64,000 bases of DNA from Alphaproteobacteria bacterium (GTDB taxonomy: Bacteria; Pseudomonadota; Alphaproteobacteria; JAJFFI01). Positions 17,314-26,259 of this stretch are shown piece by piece; position 1 is the stretch's first letter; every line of letters begins with the position of its first letter. Below the pieces are notes generated by a model that did no database searches, had not been told where the DNA came from, and saw nothing but the letters and a program-made list of their open reading frames with translations. The stretch covers positions 1 to 64,000 of the forward strand of contig JASJBI010000060.1 in NCBI GenBank assembly GCA_030066595.1. Reading direction: 5' to 3'. The position numbers and the translations under genes are program-made.

Positions 17314-17949
17314 GTGCAATCGGACGACGCCCTGATCGAGGCGGGCCGCAAGCTCTGCACGGGGGCCTGCGCGTTCGTCACGGGGGCCGCCTCGCTGGCG
17401 GGTCTGCCGGATGGCGCGCTGCCGGAAGTGGCCTTTGCCGGTCGTTCCAACGTCGGCAAATCCAGCCTGTTGAACGCGCTTACCGGGCGGCGTGCGCTGG
17501 CCCGCACCTCGCAGACGCCGGGCCGAACGCGCCAGCTCAACTTCTTCGATCTGGCGGGCCGACTGATGCTGGTGGACATGCCGGGCTATGGCTACGCCAA
17601 GGCGCCGAAGACCGAGATTGCGGCCTGGCATCGCCTGATCGAGACCTATCTGATGGGCCGGCCGGGCCTGCGCCGCCTCTTTCTGCTGGTCGACGCCCGG
17701 CACGGGCTCAAGCCCTCGGACCGGGAGCTCATGGAGATGCTGGATCAGTCCGCGGTCTCCTACCAGGTCGTGCTGACCAAGGCGGACAAGAGCAAACGCG
17801 CAGCACTCGAGCATGTCGTCGCGGAAACGGCCGAGGCCATCGCCAAGCAGCCCGCCGCCCTGCCGGAGATCCTGATCACCAGCGCCCGGGAGGGCACCGG
17901 TATCGATCAGCTGCGCGCCGCGCTCGCCGGAATTGCGGAAACGGAGTGA
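17314..17949 (+). CDS. engB: ribosome biogenesis GTP-binding protein YihA/YsxC (EngB)
   Basis: A 211-residue small GTPase needed for 50S subunit assembly. G1 is GRSNVGKSS near residue 43, G2 falls around SQTPGRT, G3 is DMPGYG and G4 is TKADK, with ITSAREGTG as the G5 region. The likely start is GTG at 17314, two bases after the yidC stop, giving the usual length; no Shine-Dalgarno is apparent, so translation probably relies on coupling to yidC. Confidence 0.94.
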   Translation: MQSDDALIEAGRKLCTGACAFVTGAASLAGLPDGALPEVAFAGRSNVGKSSLLNALTGRRALARTSQTPGRTRQLNFFDLAGRLMLVDMPGYGYAKAPKTEIAAWHRLIETYLMGRPGLRRLFLLVDARHGLKPSDRELMEMLDQSAVSYQVVLTKADKSKRAALEHVVAETAEAIAKQPAALPEILITSAREGTGIDQLRAALAGIAETE

Positions 17950-18023
17950 TCCAGCCCGCTGGCCGCGCGGTTTGAGTTGAGATAGAGTGCGCGCCGGCTG
18001 ATTGGGGGAGTCGGCAATCGACC

Positions 18024-18944
18024 ATGACCGAGAACAAGAAGAGCATCGCCGCGGCCAAGCATTGGCTGCGCACGGGCAAGACGCTCACCGACGCGCTGCC
18101 CTATCTGCAGAAGTTCAACGAGCGCATCTTCGTCATCAAGTACGGCGGCGCGGCCATGGGCGACGACCAGCTCGCGCGCGATTTCGCCAATGACGTGGTG
18201 CTGCTCAAGCATTGCGGCATACATCCCATCGTCGTGCATGGCGGCGGGCCGCAGATCGGCCGCATGCTGGACCGGCTCAAGATCCAGAGCTCCTTCGTCG
18301 ACGGCCTCAGGGTCACGGACCAGGAGACCGTCGACATCGTCGAGATGGTGCTGTCCGGCAACATCAACAAGCGTGTGGTCAGCAGCATCAACGCGGCGGG
18401 CGGCGTCGGCGTCGGGCTTTCGGGCAAGGACGGCAGTCTGATCAAGGCGCGCAAGCTGAGGCGCACCAAGCGCGACCCGGACTCGAACATCGAAAAGATC
18501 CTGGATCTCGGTTTCGTGGGCGAGCCCACCGGTGTCGACCCGGGCATTCTGTTCGAGTTCATCGAAAGCGGCATCGTGCCGGTGATCGCGCCAATCGGCA
18601 TCGGCGAGAACGGTGAGACCTTCAACATCAATGCCGACACCGCGGCCGGTGCCGTTGCCGCCGCGGTCGAGGCGACGCGCCTGTTCCTCTTGACCGACGT
18701 CCCCGGCGTCTTGGACAAGGAGGGTCATCTGGTCGAGGAAATGACCCTTGCCGAGGCGGAGGCGGCGATCCACGATGGCACCATCACCGGCGGCATGATC
18801 CCCAAGATCGAGACCTGCATTCGCGCCGTGCGCGACAAGGTGGACGCTGCGGTGGTTCTGGACGGACGCATGCCCCATTCGCTTCTGCTGGACATCTTCA
18901 CGCCGCACGGCATCGGTACGATGATTCGTGAGGGCGGGGGTTAG
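18024..18944 (+). CDS. argB: acetylglutamate kinase
   Basis: A 306-residue amino acid kinase that phosphorylates N-acetylglutamate in arginine synthesis. VIKYGGAAMGD near residue 37 binds phosphate, HGGGPQIG near residue 73 and the C-terminal GGMIPKIE complete the active site, and LLTDVPGVLDKEG lies on the nucleotide side. The N-terminal helix of ~25 residues before the kinase fold is the kind seen in arginine-sensitive hexameric forms, so feedback inhibition is likely (inference). It ends 10 bp from the convergent DUF2336 gene. Confidence 0.96.
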   Translation: MTENKKSIAAAKHWLRTGKTLTDALPYLQKFNERIFVIKYGGAAMGDDQLARDFANDVVLLKHCGIHPIVVHGGGPQIGRMLDRLKIQSSFVDGLRVTDQETVDIVEMVLSGNINKRVVSSINAAGGVGVGLSGKDGSLIKARKLRRTKRDPDSNIEKILDLGFVGEPTGVDPGILFEFIESGIVPVIAPIGIGENGETFNINADTAAGAVAAAVEATRLFLLTDVPGVLDKEGHLVEEMTLAEAEAAIHDGTITGGMIPKIETCIRAVRDKVDAAVVLDGRMPHSLLLDIFTPHGIGTMIREGGG

Positions 18945-18954
18945 CAGGCCCGTC

Positions 18955-20256
18955 TCACCCGGCGAAGAACTCGATCTGCCACTTGAGATCCTTCTCGCTA
19001 AGGGGGAAGTCGGTGCCGTTGCGGGGATTGAGGGTCTTGTTGGGCGGGATGCCGGCGAGCCGGGTCTGCAGCCGGACGGCAAAGCGCATGTCCAGCCCCG
19101 CCTTCCAGGCCAACGCGGTGATCGCCTTGGCGCTCTTGGAATCGAAGATCTTCTCGACCACCGCCTCGGGCAGCTCTGCCAGCACGGTCAGGCCGGCCTT
19201 CACAAAGGCACGCTTGCCTTGCATCAGCGCCTGCTCCAGCGCCTCTTCGGTGAGCTGGCCCTCCGCGTGCATTTTCTTGGCCTTCTCCAGCGCCGTCTGG
19301 GGCGGATCCTTCTCCTTTTTCTTCTTCTTGTCCGGTGTCTCTTCCCCGGTCTCGCGCGCAAGGCGCTTCTTCACCGCTTTTCCGACCGCGGCGGCGGTTT
19401 CCGGGTCCAGGTCCTTGCGCGCGGTGAGCTTGTCGAGCAGCGCCTCGGTGACGAACTCGGCCACCCGCATGAGGATCCGACCGGGCAGCGTCGGCCGTTC
19501 GACCAGGGGCTGGTGCCAGGCAGTCTGGGCCGGCGCGGCGCCGACGATGCGGTCGAGGGTTTCTTCGCGGATCTGCGCCGACGGATTGGCCAGCAGCCGC
19601 GTGACCGCGTCGGCGGCGCCGGTAATCTTGCCCTTGGCCGACACCGTGCCGGCGACGATGGCGTCGGCGACCTTGCCGCTGATCCCGTGACGGGCCGCGA
19701 TGGCGGCCAGCGCACCGCGCACCGGGTTGTTCTTGATGATGTCGATCAGGTCGGCGTCCGTCAGCAGCGGCGACCGCTCCAGGACCGGCGCGGCCACGTC
19801 GATTTCCAGATCGCGCGCCAAGACGCCGATCACCCGTTCCGCCAGCTCCGGCGGGCGGGCCACGTCCTTGAGGGCTTCGGCCAGGACCTGGCGCACGCGG
19901 GCAACCTGGTCTCGCGCCAGGATTTGCAGGATCTCCAGGGTGATCTCGCGCACCTTGGCGAGGGCCTGATCGTCCAGCTCGGGCGCCTGCCAGCCGACCT
20001 TCCAGGCCAGATCACAGCGGACGTCGTCGTCCCGGTCGCGCGCCAACAGCAGGTCCGCCTGGACCGGCGTCTCCGGATTGGCGGCGATGGCGCGGCGGAC
20101 GTCCGCGGCCGAGTCTTCGGCCAGGAAATAAAGGATCTCGGGCCGCACATCGGTACGCGCGGCCAGGCGGCAGCGGTCCGCACCGTCACCCGAGGCGGCG
20201 ATTTGCTTGGCTTGTTCGTAAGACAGAGCGCCGGCTTTGGCCGCGGCCTGGCTCAT
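18955..20256 (-). CDS. DUF2336 domain protein
   Basis: A 433-residue soluble protein with the helical-repeat pattern of DUF2336, a family common in Alphaproteobacteria. The N-terminus has HEAT-like units, each with (A/V)RRAIAANPETP or VRQVLAEAL-type helices, and a Lys-rich linker near residue 310 (TPDKKKKKEKD) separates them from the C-terminal helices. Function of the family is unknown. Its ATG overlaps the stop of the upstream diguanylate cyclase by 4 bp, so the two are co-translated; this suggests a role in the same signalling pathway. Confidence 0.85.
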   Translation of the reverse strand: MSQAAAKAGALSYEQAKQIAASGDGADRCRLAARTDVRPEILYFLAEDSAADVRRAIAANPETPVQADLLLARDRDDDVRCDLAWKVGWQAPELDDQALAKVREITLEILQILARDQVARVRQVLAEALKDVARPPELAERVIGVLARDLEIDVAAPVLERSPLLTDADLIDIIKNNPVRGALAAIAARHGISGKVADAIVAGTVSAKGKITGAADAVTRLLANPSAQIREETLDRIVGAAPAQTAWHQPLVERPTLPGRILMRVAEFVTEALLDKLTARKDLDPETAAAVGKAVKKRLARETGEETPDKKKKKEKDPPQTALEKAKKMHAEGQLTEEALEQALMQGKRAFVKAGLTVLAELPEAVVEKIFDSKSAKAITALAWKAGLDMRFAVRLQTRLAGIPPNKTLNPRNGTDFPLSEKDLKWQIEFFAG

Positions 20257-21920
20257 GCGCCGCCTCCCTGCCCGGCTTGCGCGATGCGGAAACCGCCCTT
20301 GCCGTGGTGCTTGACCTGATACATGACCTCGTCCGCGCGTGCGACCAAATCCGCCAGAGATTCTCCCCCCGCGGGGTCGTAGAGCGCAATGCCGATCGAG
20401 AAGCCGAGCGGCTTTCCGCCCGGCGGCGTGAAGCGGATCAGTGCCGAGGATGCGGTCAACAGCGACTCCGCCTTGCGCTCCGCGCCCGCGGCGTCGGTAT
20501 CCTCAAGCCAGATGGCGAATTCGTCGCCGCCCAGCCGTGCGACCCGGTCGCCGCGGCGGCTGCCGCTGCCCAGGATCCGGGCCACCTCCTGTAGCGCCGT
20601 ATCGCCCTCCTGGTGCCCCAGCGCGTCGTTGACCTGCTTGAAATTGTCCAGATCGACATAGACCAGTGCGCCGGGCCGCCGGTCGGCCGCCCGCTTGGCG
20701 GGGCCGGGGGCGACCAGCCGGTGTTCGAGCGCTGCGAAGAAGGCGCGCCGGTTGTCCAGGCCCGTGAGCGTGTCGGTGCTCGACAGACGTTCCAGCTCGG
20801 CATGTTGCGCCGCCTGTTCGATGACCACGGCGACATGGCCGGCGAGATCGGCGAGGAGACTGCGGTCTTCCGGTCGCCAGGGCTCCGCGCCGCTGGGCCG
20901 CCACAGGCAGATCGTGCCGTTGACCGCGCCGCGCAGGCGTGTCGCCACGGTTATCCAGCTTCCGTCCCCGGTTTCGATGTCGATCGCGGACTGGCCGTCG
21001 CCGAACTCGGCCGGCGGATCGGCAGGAAGATCGCCGCTGCGGGCCGCTTCGACCATGCGGCCATCGGCGCGACAAACCAAGGCGCCGGCCGCATCCAGGG
21101 CCCGGGCGGTGGACGCCGCCGCGGTGGTCAGCGTCTCGGCCGGGTCGACTTCGTCGCCGATGGCACGCACCACATAAGCCATGAGCCGCTCGCGGTTGCG
21201 GGCCGCGGCCAGCTCCTCGTCCCGGTGTCGCGCCTCCGTCACGTCCTGGCAAACGCCCCGCGCCCCGCACCAGGCACCGGCCGCATCGAACAGCGGCACG
21301 GCCGCGGCGATCAGGCAGGCCGGAGTCCCGGCCGTGTCGCTGACCCAGAATTCGTACCCCTCGATCGGCTCGCGCGTCTCGAACGGCAGCAAGGGCCCGT
21401 CGTCGGGCGGATCCAGCACCAACACCCTTGCCTGACGCCCGACCAGATCGTCGGGCTCGTAGCCCAGCACGCCGCCGGTCGAGACCATGGCGAATGCTCC
21501 GTCCGGCCCCACCTCCCAGGCGAAATCGCTGGAGGCTTCCACCAGATCCTTGAAACGCTGGCGCGAGTCGGCGAGCGCCTGCCGCAGATTGTGCTCCAGG
21601 GAAACGTCGCGCAGGGTCACGAGCCTCAGCCCCGGTTGCCCATAGGGCAGAACGGTGAGCTCGAGCGTCAGGGTGCTGTCCGCCTCGGCTCCCGGAAGCG
21701 TGACCGTGGCGGCCGGCGGCGCGTCGGCCGCGGAAAGCATGGCGGCTGCGGCGGTAATGCGCTCGGCGGCCAGGGCAGGGTCGGTGGCCGCGAGCAGCGC
21801 TTCGGTCGGCGGGCTCAGGTCCAAAAGCCGGCTCTCCGCATCGACCAGGACGGCCGCGGTGCGGCAGCCGGCGAGACCTGCGCTGCGATTATCGGCTGCA
21901 ACGGACACGAAACCGGTCAT
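20253..21920 (-). CDS. PAS-PAS-GAF-GGDEF diguanylate cyclase
   Basis: A 555-residue soluble signalling protein. Domain order is an N-terminal PAS-like region (about 20-120), a second PAS (about 125-240, with the FKDLVEASSDFAWEV start), a GAF-like domain (about 250-385), and a GGDEF domain from about residue 395 (LSSTDTLTGLDNRRAF). The catalytic motif is intact, RLGGDEFAIW, so it should make cyclic di-GMP. No EAL domain is present, and no classic RxxD inhibitory site is obvious just before GGDEF. It is cytoplasmic and leads the pair with the DUF2336 gene. Confidence 0.92.
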   Translation of the reverse strand: MTGFVSVAADNRSAGLAGCRTAAVLVDAESRLLDLSPPTEALLAATDPALAAERITAAAAMLSAADAPPAATVTLPGAEADSTLTLELTVLPYGQPGLRLVTLRDVSLEHNLRQALADSRQRFKDLVEASSDFAWEVGPDGAFAMVSTGGVLGYEPDDLVGRQARVLVLDPPDDGPLLPFETREPIEGYEFWVSDTAGTPACLIAAAVPLFDAAGAWCGARGVCQDVTEARHRDEELAAARNRERLMAYVVRAIGDEVDPAETLTTAAASTARALDAAGALVCRADGRMVEAARSGDLPADPPAEFGDGQSAIDIETGDGSWITVATRLRGAVNGTICLWRPSGAEPWRPEDRSLLADLAGHVAVVIEQAAQHAELERLSSTDTLTGLDNRRAFFAALEHRLVAPGPAKRAADRRPGALVYVDLDNFKQVNDALGHQEGDTALQEVARILGSGSRRGDRVARLGGDEFAIWLEDTDAAGAERKAESLLTASSALIRFTPPGGKPLGFSIGIALYDPAGGESLADLVARADEVMYQVKHHGKGGFRIAQAGQGGGA

Positions 21921-22082
21921 CCTGCTGTCTGCGTCGCCTATACCGTCGGTCGCTCAGTGCCGAATCCCTGCGCCTCCGCCTCCCGCAAACGTAGGAGGAG
22001 CGTGCTTAAGATCGACTTAACCTCTTGCAACCAGGCCCGGTTCCGGCTTGCGGGCGGGCCCCGGCTGGGCCAGAGTCGCGTC

Positions 22083-22781
22083 ATGGCGGAAACGGACATC
22101 GTTCGAGGGAGGGACCGGGCGCTCGCCCATGTCGAGGACTGGGTCTTCGACTTGGACAACACCCTCTATCCCGCATCCTGCAATCTCTTCGCCCAGATCG
22201 ACCAACGCATGGGCGCCTTCATCAGCGAGCTGCTCGACGTCAGCCTGGCCGAGGCGCGGGCCCTGCAGAAGCACTACTTCCGGGAGCACGGAACCACCAT
22301 GCGCGGGCTGATGGACCAGCACGGCGTCGACCCCGAGGTGTTCCTCGCCTTCGTCCATGAGATCGACCACAGCCCGTTGCCCGAGAGCCCGGCGCTGGCG
22401 GCCGCCCTGGCGCGCCTGCCGGGCCGCAAAGTGATCTTCACCAATGCCTCGGTAGCGCATGCGGAAAAGGTGATGGCCCGGCTGGGCGTCGCGGATCAGT
22501 TCGAGGCGATCTTCGACATCGTGGCCGCCGACTACCGGCCGAAGCCCGACCCGGCCGCCTATCGCCAGTTGGCGGAAGCGGTCGAAATGGAGCCACGGAC
22601 GACGGCCTTCGTGGACGATATTCCGCGCAACCTTGCGCCCGCGGCCGAGATCGGCATGACCACGGTATGGCTGCGCACCGAAACCGAATACGCGCAGCAG
22701 GGCGACATCGGGGATCACGTCCACCACGTCGCCGACGATCTGGTCGCCTGGCTGGAGGGCGTGCTGGCCGCCCGCGGCTAG
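22083..22781 (+). CDS. HAD-family pyrimidine 5'-nucleotidase-type hydrolase
   Basis: A 232-residue HAD-superfamily phosphatase. Motif I is VFDLDNTLYP near residue 22 (nucleophile Asp), motif II is FTNASVAHA, and motif III/IV is RPKPDPAAY and FVDDIPRNL. The YPASCNLFAQIDQRMG segment identifies the pyrimidine 5'-nucleotidase/Sdt1-like clade. It may dephosphorylate nucleoside or other small phosphates. The open frame extends far upstream as an antisense artefact of the GGDEF gene; the ATG at 22083 is the family start. It is the usual gene before dapD in related genomes. Confidence 0.88.
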   Translation: MAETDIVRGRDRALAHVEDWVFDLDNTLYPASCNLFAQIDQRMGAFISELLDVSLAEARALQKHYFREHGTTMRGLMDQHGVDPEVFLAFVHEIDHSPLPESPALAAALARLPGRKVIFTNASVAHAEKVMARLGVADQFEAIFDIVAADYRPKPDPAAYRQLAEAVEMEPRTTAFVDDIPRNLAPAAEIGMTTVWLRTETEYAQQGDIGDHVHHVADDLVAWLEGVLAARG

Positions 22782-22862
22782 CACGGAAACGTCGCTGCGC
22801 CCGGTTGACGGAAGCCCAGGGCTCCGCCATGTTCCGTGCCGGATCGGCACGGGGAAATTGGC

Positions 22863-23714
22863 ATGACCATGACCGAGACAGATTTGCAGGGCGTCATCGA
22901 GGCGGCCTGGGAGCGGCGCGACGAGATCAGCCCGGCGACCACTGGCGAGGTCCGGGACGCGGTCGAGGCCGCGCTTGAGTCGCTCGACGACGGCCGCCTG
23001 CGCGTGGCTGAGAAGCGCGACGGCGGCTGGCACGTGAACCAGTGGGCCAAGAAGGCTGTGCTGCTGTCCTTCCGGCTCAACGACATGGCCGAGATCCCGG
23101 GCGGGCCCGGCGACCGCACGCCCTGGTTCGACAAGGTGCCGTCCAAGTTCGAAGGCTGGGGGGACAACCGGTTCCGCGAGGCGGGCTTTCGCGCCGTGCC
23201 GAACTGTGTCGTCCGCCGCTCGGCCTACATCGCGCCCGACGTGGTGCTGATGCCGTGCTTCGTCAATCTGGGTGCGTACGTCGACAGCGGCACCATGGTG
23301 GACACCTGGGCCACAGTCGGGTCCTGTGCCCAGATCGGCAAGAACTGCCACATCTCGGGCGGCGCCGGCATCGGCGGCGTACTCGAGCCGTTACAGGCCG
23401 GTCCGGTGATCGTCGAGGACAACTGCTTCATCGGCGCGCGCAGCGAGGTGGCCGAAGGCGTGGTCGTCGAAGAGGGCGCGGTGCTGTCCATGGGCGTCTA
23501 TATCGGCGCGTCGACCCGCATCGTCGACCGGGATACGGGCGAGGTGCACTATGGCCGCGTGCCGGCCTATTCGGTGGTGGTGCCCGGCACCATGCCGGGC
23601 AAGCCGATGGGGGACGGCAGTCCCGGTCCTGGGCTATACTGCGCGGTAATCGTCAAGCGGGTGGACGAGCGGACCCGCGCCAAGACGTCGATTAACGAAT
23701 TGTTGCGCGCTTGA
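22863..23714 (+). CDS. dapD: 2,3,4,5-tetrahydropyridine-2,6-dicarboxylate N-succinyltransferase
   Basis: A 283-residue left-handed beta-helix acyltransferase of the lysine/diaminopimelate pathway. The hexapeptide-repeat coil covers roughly residues 100-225 ([37 protein letters not shown]), with [16 protein letters not shown] near the C-terminus. The start ATG at 22863 (MTMTETD) is preferred to an in-frame GTG at 22836, whose extra residues do not fit the family. Its stop overlaps the TTG start of dapE (TTGA), so both are made together. Confidence 0.96.
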   Translation: MTMTETDLQGVIEAAWERRDEISPATTGEVRDAVEAALESLDDGRLRVAEKRDGGWHVNQWAKKAVLLSFRLNDMAEIPGGPGDRTPWFDKVPSKFEGWGDNRFREAGFRAVPNCVVRRSAYIAPDVVLMPCFVNLGAYVDSGTMVDTWATVGSCAQIGKNCHISGGAGIGGVLEPLQAGPVIVEDNCFIGARSEVAEGVVVEEGAVLSMGVYIGASTRIVDRDTGEVHYGRVPAYSVVVPGTMPGKPMGDGSPGPGLYCAVIVKRVDERTRAKTSINELLRA

Positions 23715-24889
23715 CGGCAAAGACGGGCGACATCGACACGATAGACCTGACCCGGGCGCTGATTCGCTGTCCCAGCGTGACGCCGCAGGACGCGGGCGCG
23801 CTGGACGTGCTGCAGGCGGCGCTGGAACGGCTGGGCTTCGCCTGCCACCGCCTGGCGTTCGGCGGCGCCGACGGGACCGACCGGGTGGACAACCTCTACG
23901 CCCGCCTCGGCATGGCGGCGCCCAACTTCTGCTTCGCCGGGCATACCGATGTGGTGCCCATCGGCCATCGCGACGACTGGGCCGCGGATCCGTTCTCGGC
24001 CGAGATCCGGGACGGCCATGTCTACGGGCGCGGGGCGGCGGACATGAAGGGCGCGATCGCCGCCTTCGTCGCGGCGGTCGGCGGGTTCCTGGCGGCGCGG
24101 AACGGGACCTTCGACGGCTCCATCAGCCTGCTGATTACGGGCGACGAAGAAGGCCCCGCGGTCAATGGCACGGCCAAGGTGCTTGACTGGCTGCACCAGC
24201 GGGGCGAGACCATCGACATGTGCCTGGTGGGCGAGCCGACCAACCCGCACCGGATGGGCGAGATGATCAAGGTCGGACGGCGCGGCAGCCTGAACGGGCT
24301 CTTGACCGTGGAAGGCACCAAGGGCCATGTCGCATATCCCGAAAAGGCCGACAACCCGGTGCCCCGGCTGATCGCCCTGGTCTCGGCGCTGACCGCGGCC
24401 GAGTTGGACGACGGCAGCGCGTATTTCCAACCGTCCAACCTGGAGATCACCAGCATCGACGTGGGCAACACCGCGAGCAACGTGATCCCGCCGCGGGCCT
24501 GGGCCCGGTTCAACATCCGATTCAACGACCGGCACAGCGGGGCGAGCCTGGACCGCTGGCTGCGGGAGACCCTGGACAAGGCGGCGGACGGCGCCGCCTA
24601 CAAGTTGGAGATCGAGGTTTCCGGCGAGAGCTTCTACACCCCGCCCGGCGCCCTGAGCGAAGCGGTCGCGGCGGCGGCCGAGGATGTCCTGGGCCGGCGC
24701 CCGGCGTTCGGCACCAGCGGCGGCACGTCGGACGCCCGCTTCATTCGCAAGTTTTGTCCGGTGGCCGAGTTCGGTTTGGTCGGCGAAACCATGCACAAGG
24801 TCGACGAGCGCATCGCCATCGCGGATCTGGAGGCGCTGACCCGGGTCTATCGCGGCGTGCTCGGCCGGCTGTTCCCGGAAACGCCATGA
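23711..24889 (+). CDS. dapE: succinyl-diaminopimelate desuccinylase
   Basis: A 392-residue M20-family di-zinc amidase in the lysine/meso-diaminopimelate pathway. Metal ligands lie in [11 protein letters not shown] (His near residue 79), [23 protein letters not shown], and the C-terminal [11 protein letters not shown]; the lid-domain dimerisation segment is around [15 protein letters not shown]. The start is an uncommon TTG at 23711 that overlaps the dapD stop; no ATG nearby would keep the N-terminal [11 protein letters not shown] motif. Its own stop overlaps the next gene by 4 bp. Confidence 0.95.
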   Translation: MTAKTGDIDTIDLTRALIRCPSVTPQDAGALDVLQAALERLGFACHRLAFGGADGTDRVDNLYARLGMAAPNFCFAGHTDVVPIGHRDDWAADPFSAEIRDGHVYGRGAADMKGAIAAFVAAVGGFLAARNGTFDGSISLLITGDEEGPAVNGTAKVLDWLHQRGETIDMCLVGEPTNPHRMGEMIKVGRRGSLNGLLTVEGTKGHVAYPEKADNPVPRLIALVSALTAAELDDGSAYFQPSNLEITSIDVGNTASNVIPPRAWARFNIRFNDRHSGASLDRWLRETLDKAADGAAYKLEIEVSGESFYTPPGALSEAVAAAAEDVLGRRPAFGTSGGTSDARFIRKFCPVAEFGLVGETMHKVDERIAIADLEALTRVYRGVLGRLFPETP

Positions 24890-25461
24890 TCACCAGTTCC
24901 GAGATCGCCCGCTCGGTCTATGGCGCTTGGCGTCTCGCCCGGCTGGACGCCAACGGCATGCGCTACTTCGACGGCACCGAGGGCGCGTTCTGGCGTTCTT
25001 TCTTCGCGGCCGCCTTGGTCTTGCCCGCCTATGTGGTGCTGGTCGGTCAGGGGGAAACCTGGCGCGGCGACGAGATCGGTCCCGGCCGCCTGTTCGCCAT
25101 CGAGGCGATCTCCTATGTCATCAGCTGGACGGCGTTTCCACTCGCCGCCTTCTATGTCGTGACCCTGATGGACCGGGGCGGGCGCTATTTCGCCTACATC
25201 GCCGCCTACAACTGGGCCCAGGTGATCGAGATTTCGTTCCTCCTGCTGCTCTCGTTCATCGGGCACCTGTTCGGGGCCGACGGCTTGGCGCCGACCCTCT
25301 CCTACCTGGTGCTCGGCGTCATCATGCTCTACGAGTGGTTCATCGCCCGCAGCGCGCTCAACGTGAACGGCTTCAATGCCTTTGGGCTGGTCGTGATCGG
25401 CTTTGTCATCATGTTTTTCCTGCACAGCCTGAGCACCGTGCTGATGCACGCCGGCGCCTGA
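24886..25461 (+). CDS. integral membrane protein, unknown function
   Basis: A 191-residue protein with about four hydrophobic segments (around residues 35-55, 75-98, 108-133 and 145-185). I do not recognise a named function; the arrangement recalls Yip1/DUF-type small bacterial membrane proteins found after dapE in related bacteria, which is a weak resemblance. The N-terminus ([14 protein letters not shown]) is typical of that position. It starts inside the dapE stop (ATGA), so it is part of the dapD-dapE unit. Confidence 0.75.
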   Translation: MITSSEIARSVYGAWRLARLDANGMRYFDGTEGAFWRSFFAAALVLPAYVVLVGQGETWRGDEIGPGRLFAIEAISYVISWTAFPLAAFYVVTLMDRGGRYFAYIAAYNWAQVIEISFLLLLSFIGHLFGADGLAPTLSYLVLGVIMLYEWFIARSALNVNGFNAFGLVVIGFVIMFFLHSLSTVLMHAGA

Positions 25462-25511
25462 CCCTCGGATCATGCGCCGCCCGCCGGTGCGGCCAAAGGT
25501 GCCCTGAACAG

Positions 25512-25533
25512 TGAAGATTTTCTTGATTCTTCA
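25512..25533. promoter_or_regulatory. operator-like repeat before the tetR of the RND cassette
   Basis: TGAAG at 25512 and its complement CTTCA at 25529 form a 5-bp inverted repeat in an A+T-rich promoter-like region, 25 bp before the TetR start. The octamer TGAAGATT recurs at 26183-26190 before the RND gene, so both are candidate sites for the TetR protein. The match is short. Confidence 0.35.
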
Positions 25534-25557
25534 TTTTTCAGAAGCTAGGCTCTGACC

Positions 25558-26145
25558 ATGGAGCTCCCACAGGATGTCCGCAGTCGGATCCTGGAAGCGG
25601 CCGAGGCTCGCTTCCGGCAGTTCGGCTTCGGCAAGACCACCATGGCCGAGATTGCGCAGGATTGCGATATGTCTGCTGGCAACTTGTACCGGTATTTCCA
25701 GAACAAGGAGGATCTTGGCGCCGCCATTTCCGCGCGTTGCATGTCCGAGCGGGAGGAGCACGGCCGCATGCTGGTGCGCGACACCGAGCTCGGGGCCGCC
25801 GAGCGGCTCGAGCAGCTGATCCTGGGCCTGGCCTGCGATGTGCATGAAATGGCAACCGAAAACAAGATGATCGATGAACTCGTGGCGCTGATCTCGAAGA
25901 AGCGGATGGACATGGTCCACCAGCATCTCGGGACCATCACCGCGCTGTTCGCCGAGGTCATCGCGCGGGGCAACGAAACCGGCGAGTTCGATGTCGACGA
26001 CGTGCCGGAAGCGGCCAGGGCGCTGCTCAAGGCCAGCCTCGCGCTGCTCTATCCTCCGCTCGTCGCCATGTCCTCGGCGGAAGAGATCCGCGCGGACGCC
26101 CGGCGCGTCTCCCGACTCTTCGTCCGCGGTCTCGCCAGGCGCTGA
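25558..26145 (+). CDS. TetR family regulator of the RND cassette
   Basis: A 195-residue regulator. The N-terminal helix-turn-helix is complete (RSRILEAAEARFRQFGF, then KTTMAEIAQDCDMSAGNLYRYFQNKEDL). The C-terminal half, with a KRMDMVHQHLGTITALFAEVI helix, resembles the YbiH/TetR_C type. It immediately precedes, on the same strand, the RND exporter, LolA-like and barrel genes, which it probably represses. No inducer is known. Confidence 0.88.
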   Translation: MELPQDVRSRILEAAEARFRQFGFGKTTMAEIAQDCDMSAGNLYRYFQNKEDLGAAISARCMSEREEHGRMLVRDTELGAAERLEQLILGLACDVHEMATENKMIDELVALISKKRMDMVHQHLGTITALFAEVIARGNETGEFDVDDVPEAARALLKASLALLYPPLVAMSSAEEIRADARRVSRLFVRGLARR

Positions 26146-26184
26146 CCGGCGCGCTGCGACATCCCGTCACTTGGCCCAACGCTG

Positions 26185-26199
26185 AAGATTGTAGATCTT
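26185..26199. promoter_or_regulatory. operator-like repeat before the RND gene
   Basis: AAGAT-N5-ATCTT forms an inverted repeat, preceded by TG so that it shares the octamer TGAAGATT with the site before the TetR gene. It is in a short A+T-rich gap (26146-26259), the only promoter-sized space upstream of the RND-LolA-barrel genes. A TetR-controlled promoter here is inference. Confidence 0.35.
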
Positions 26200-26259
26200 A
26201 TTTATCAATCAATCGTCATGGCAGAGGCCCGGTCGGACCTGCCATAGGAGGGGAACAGA

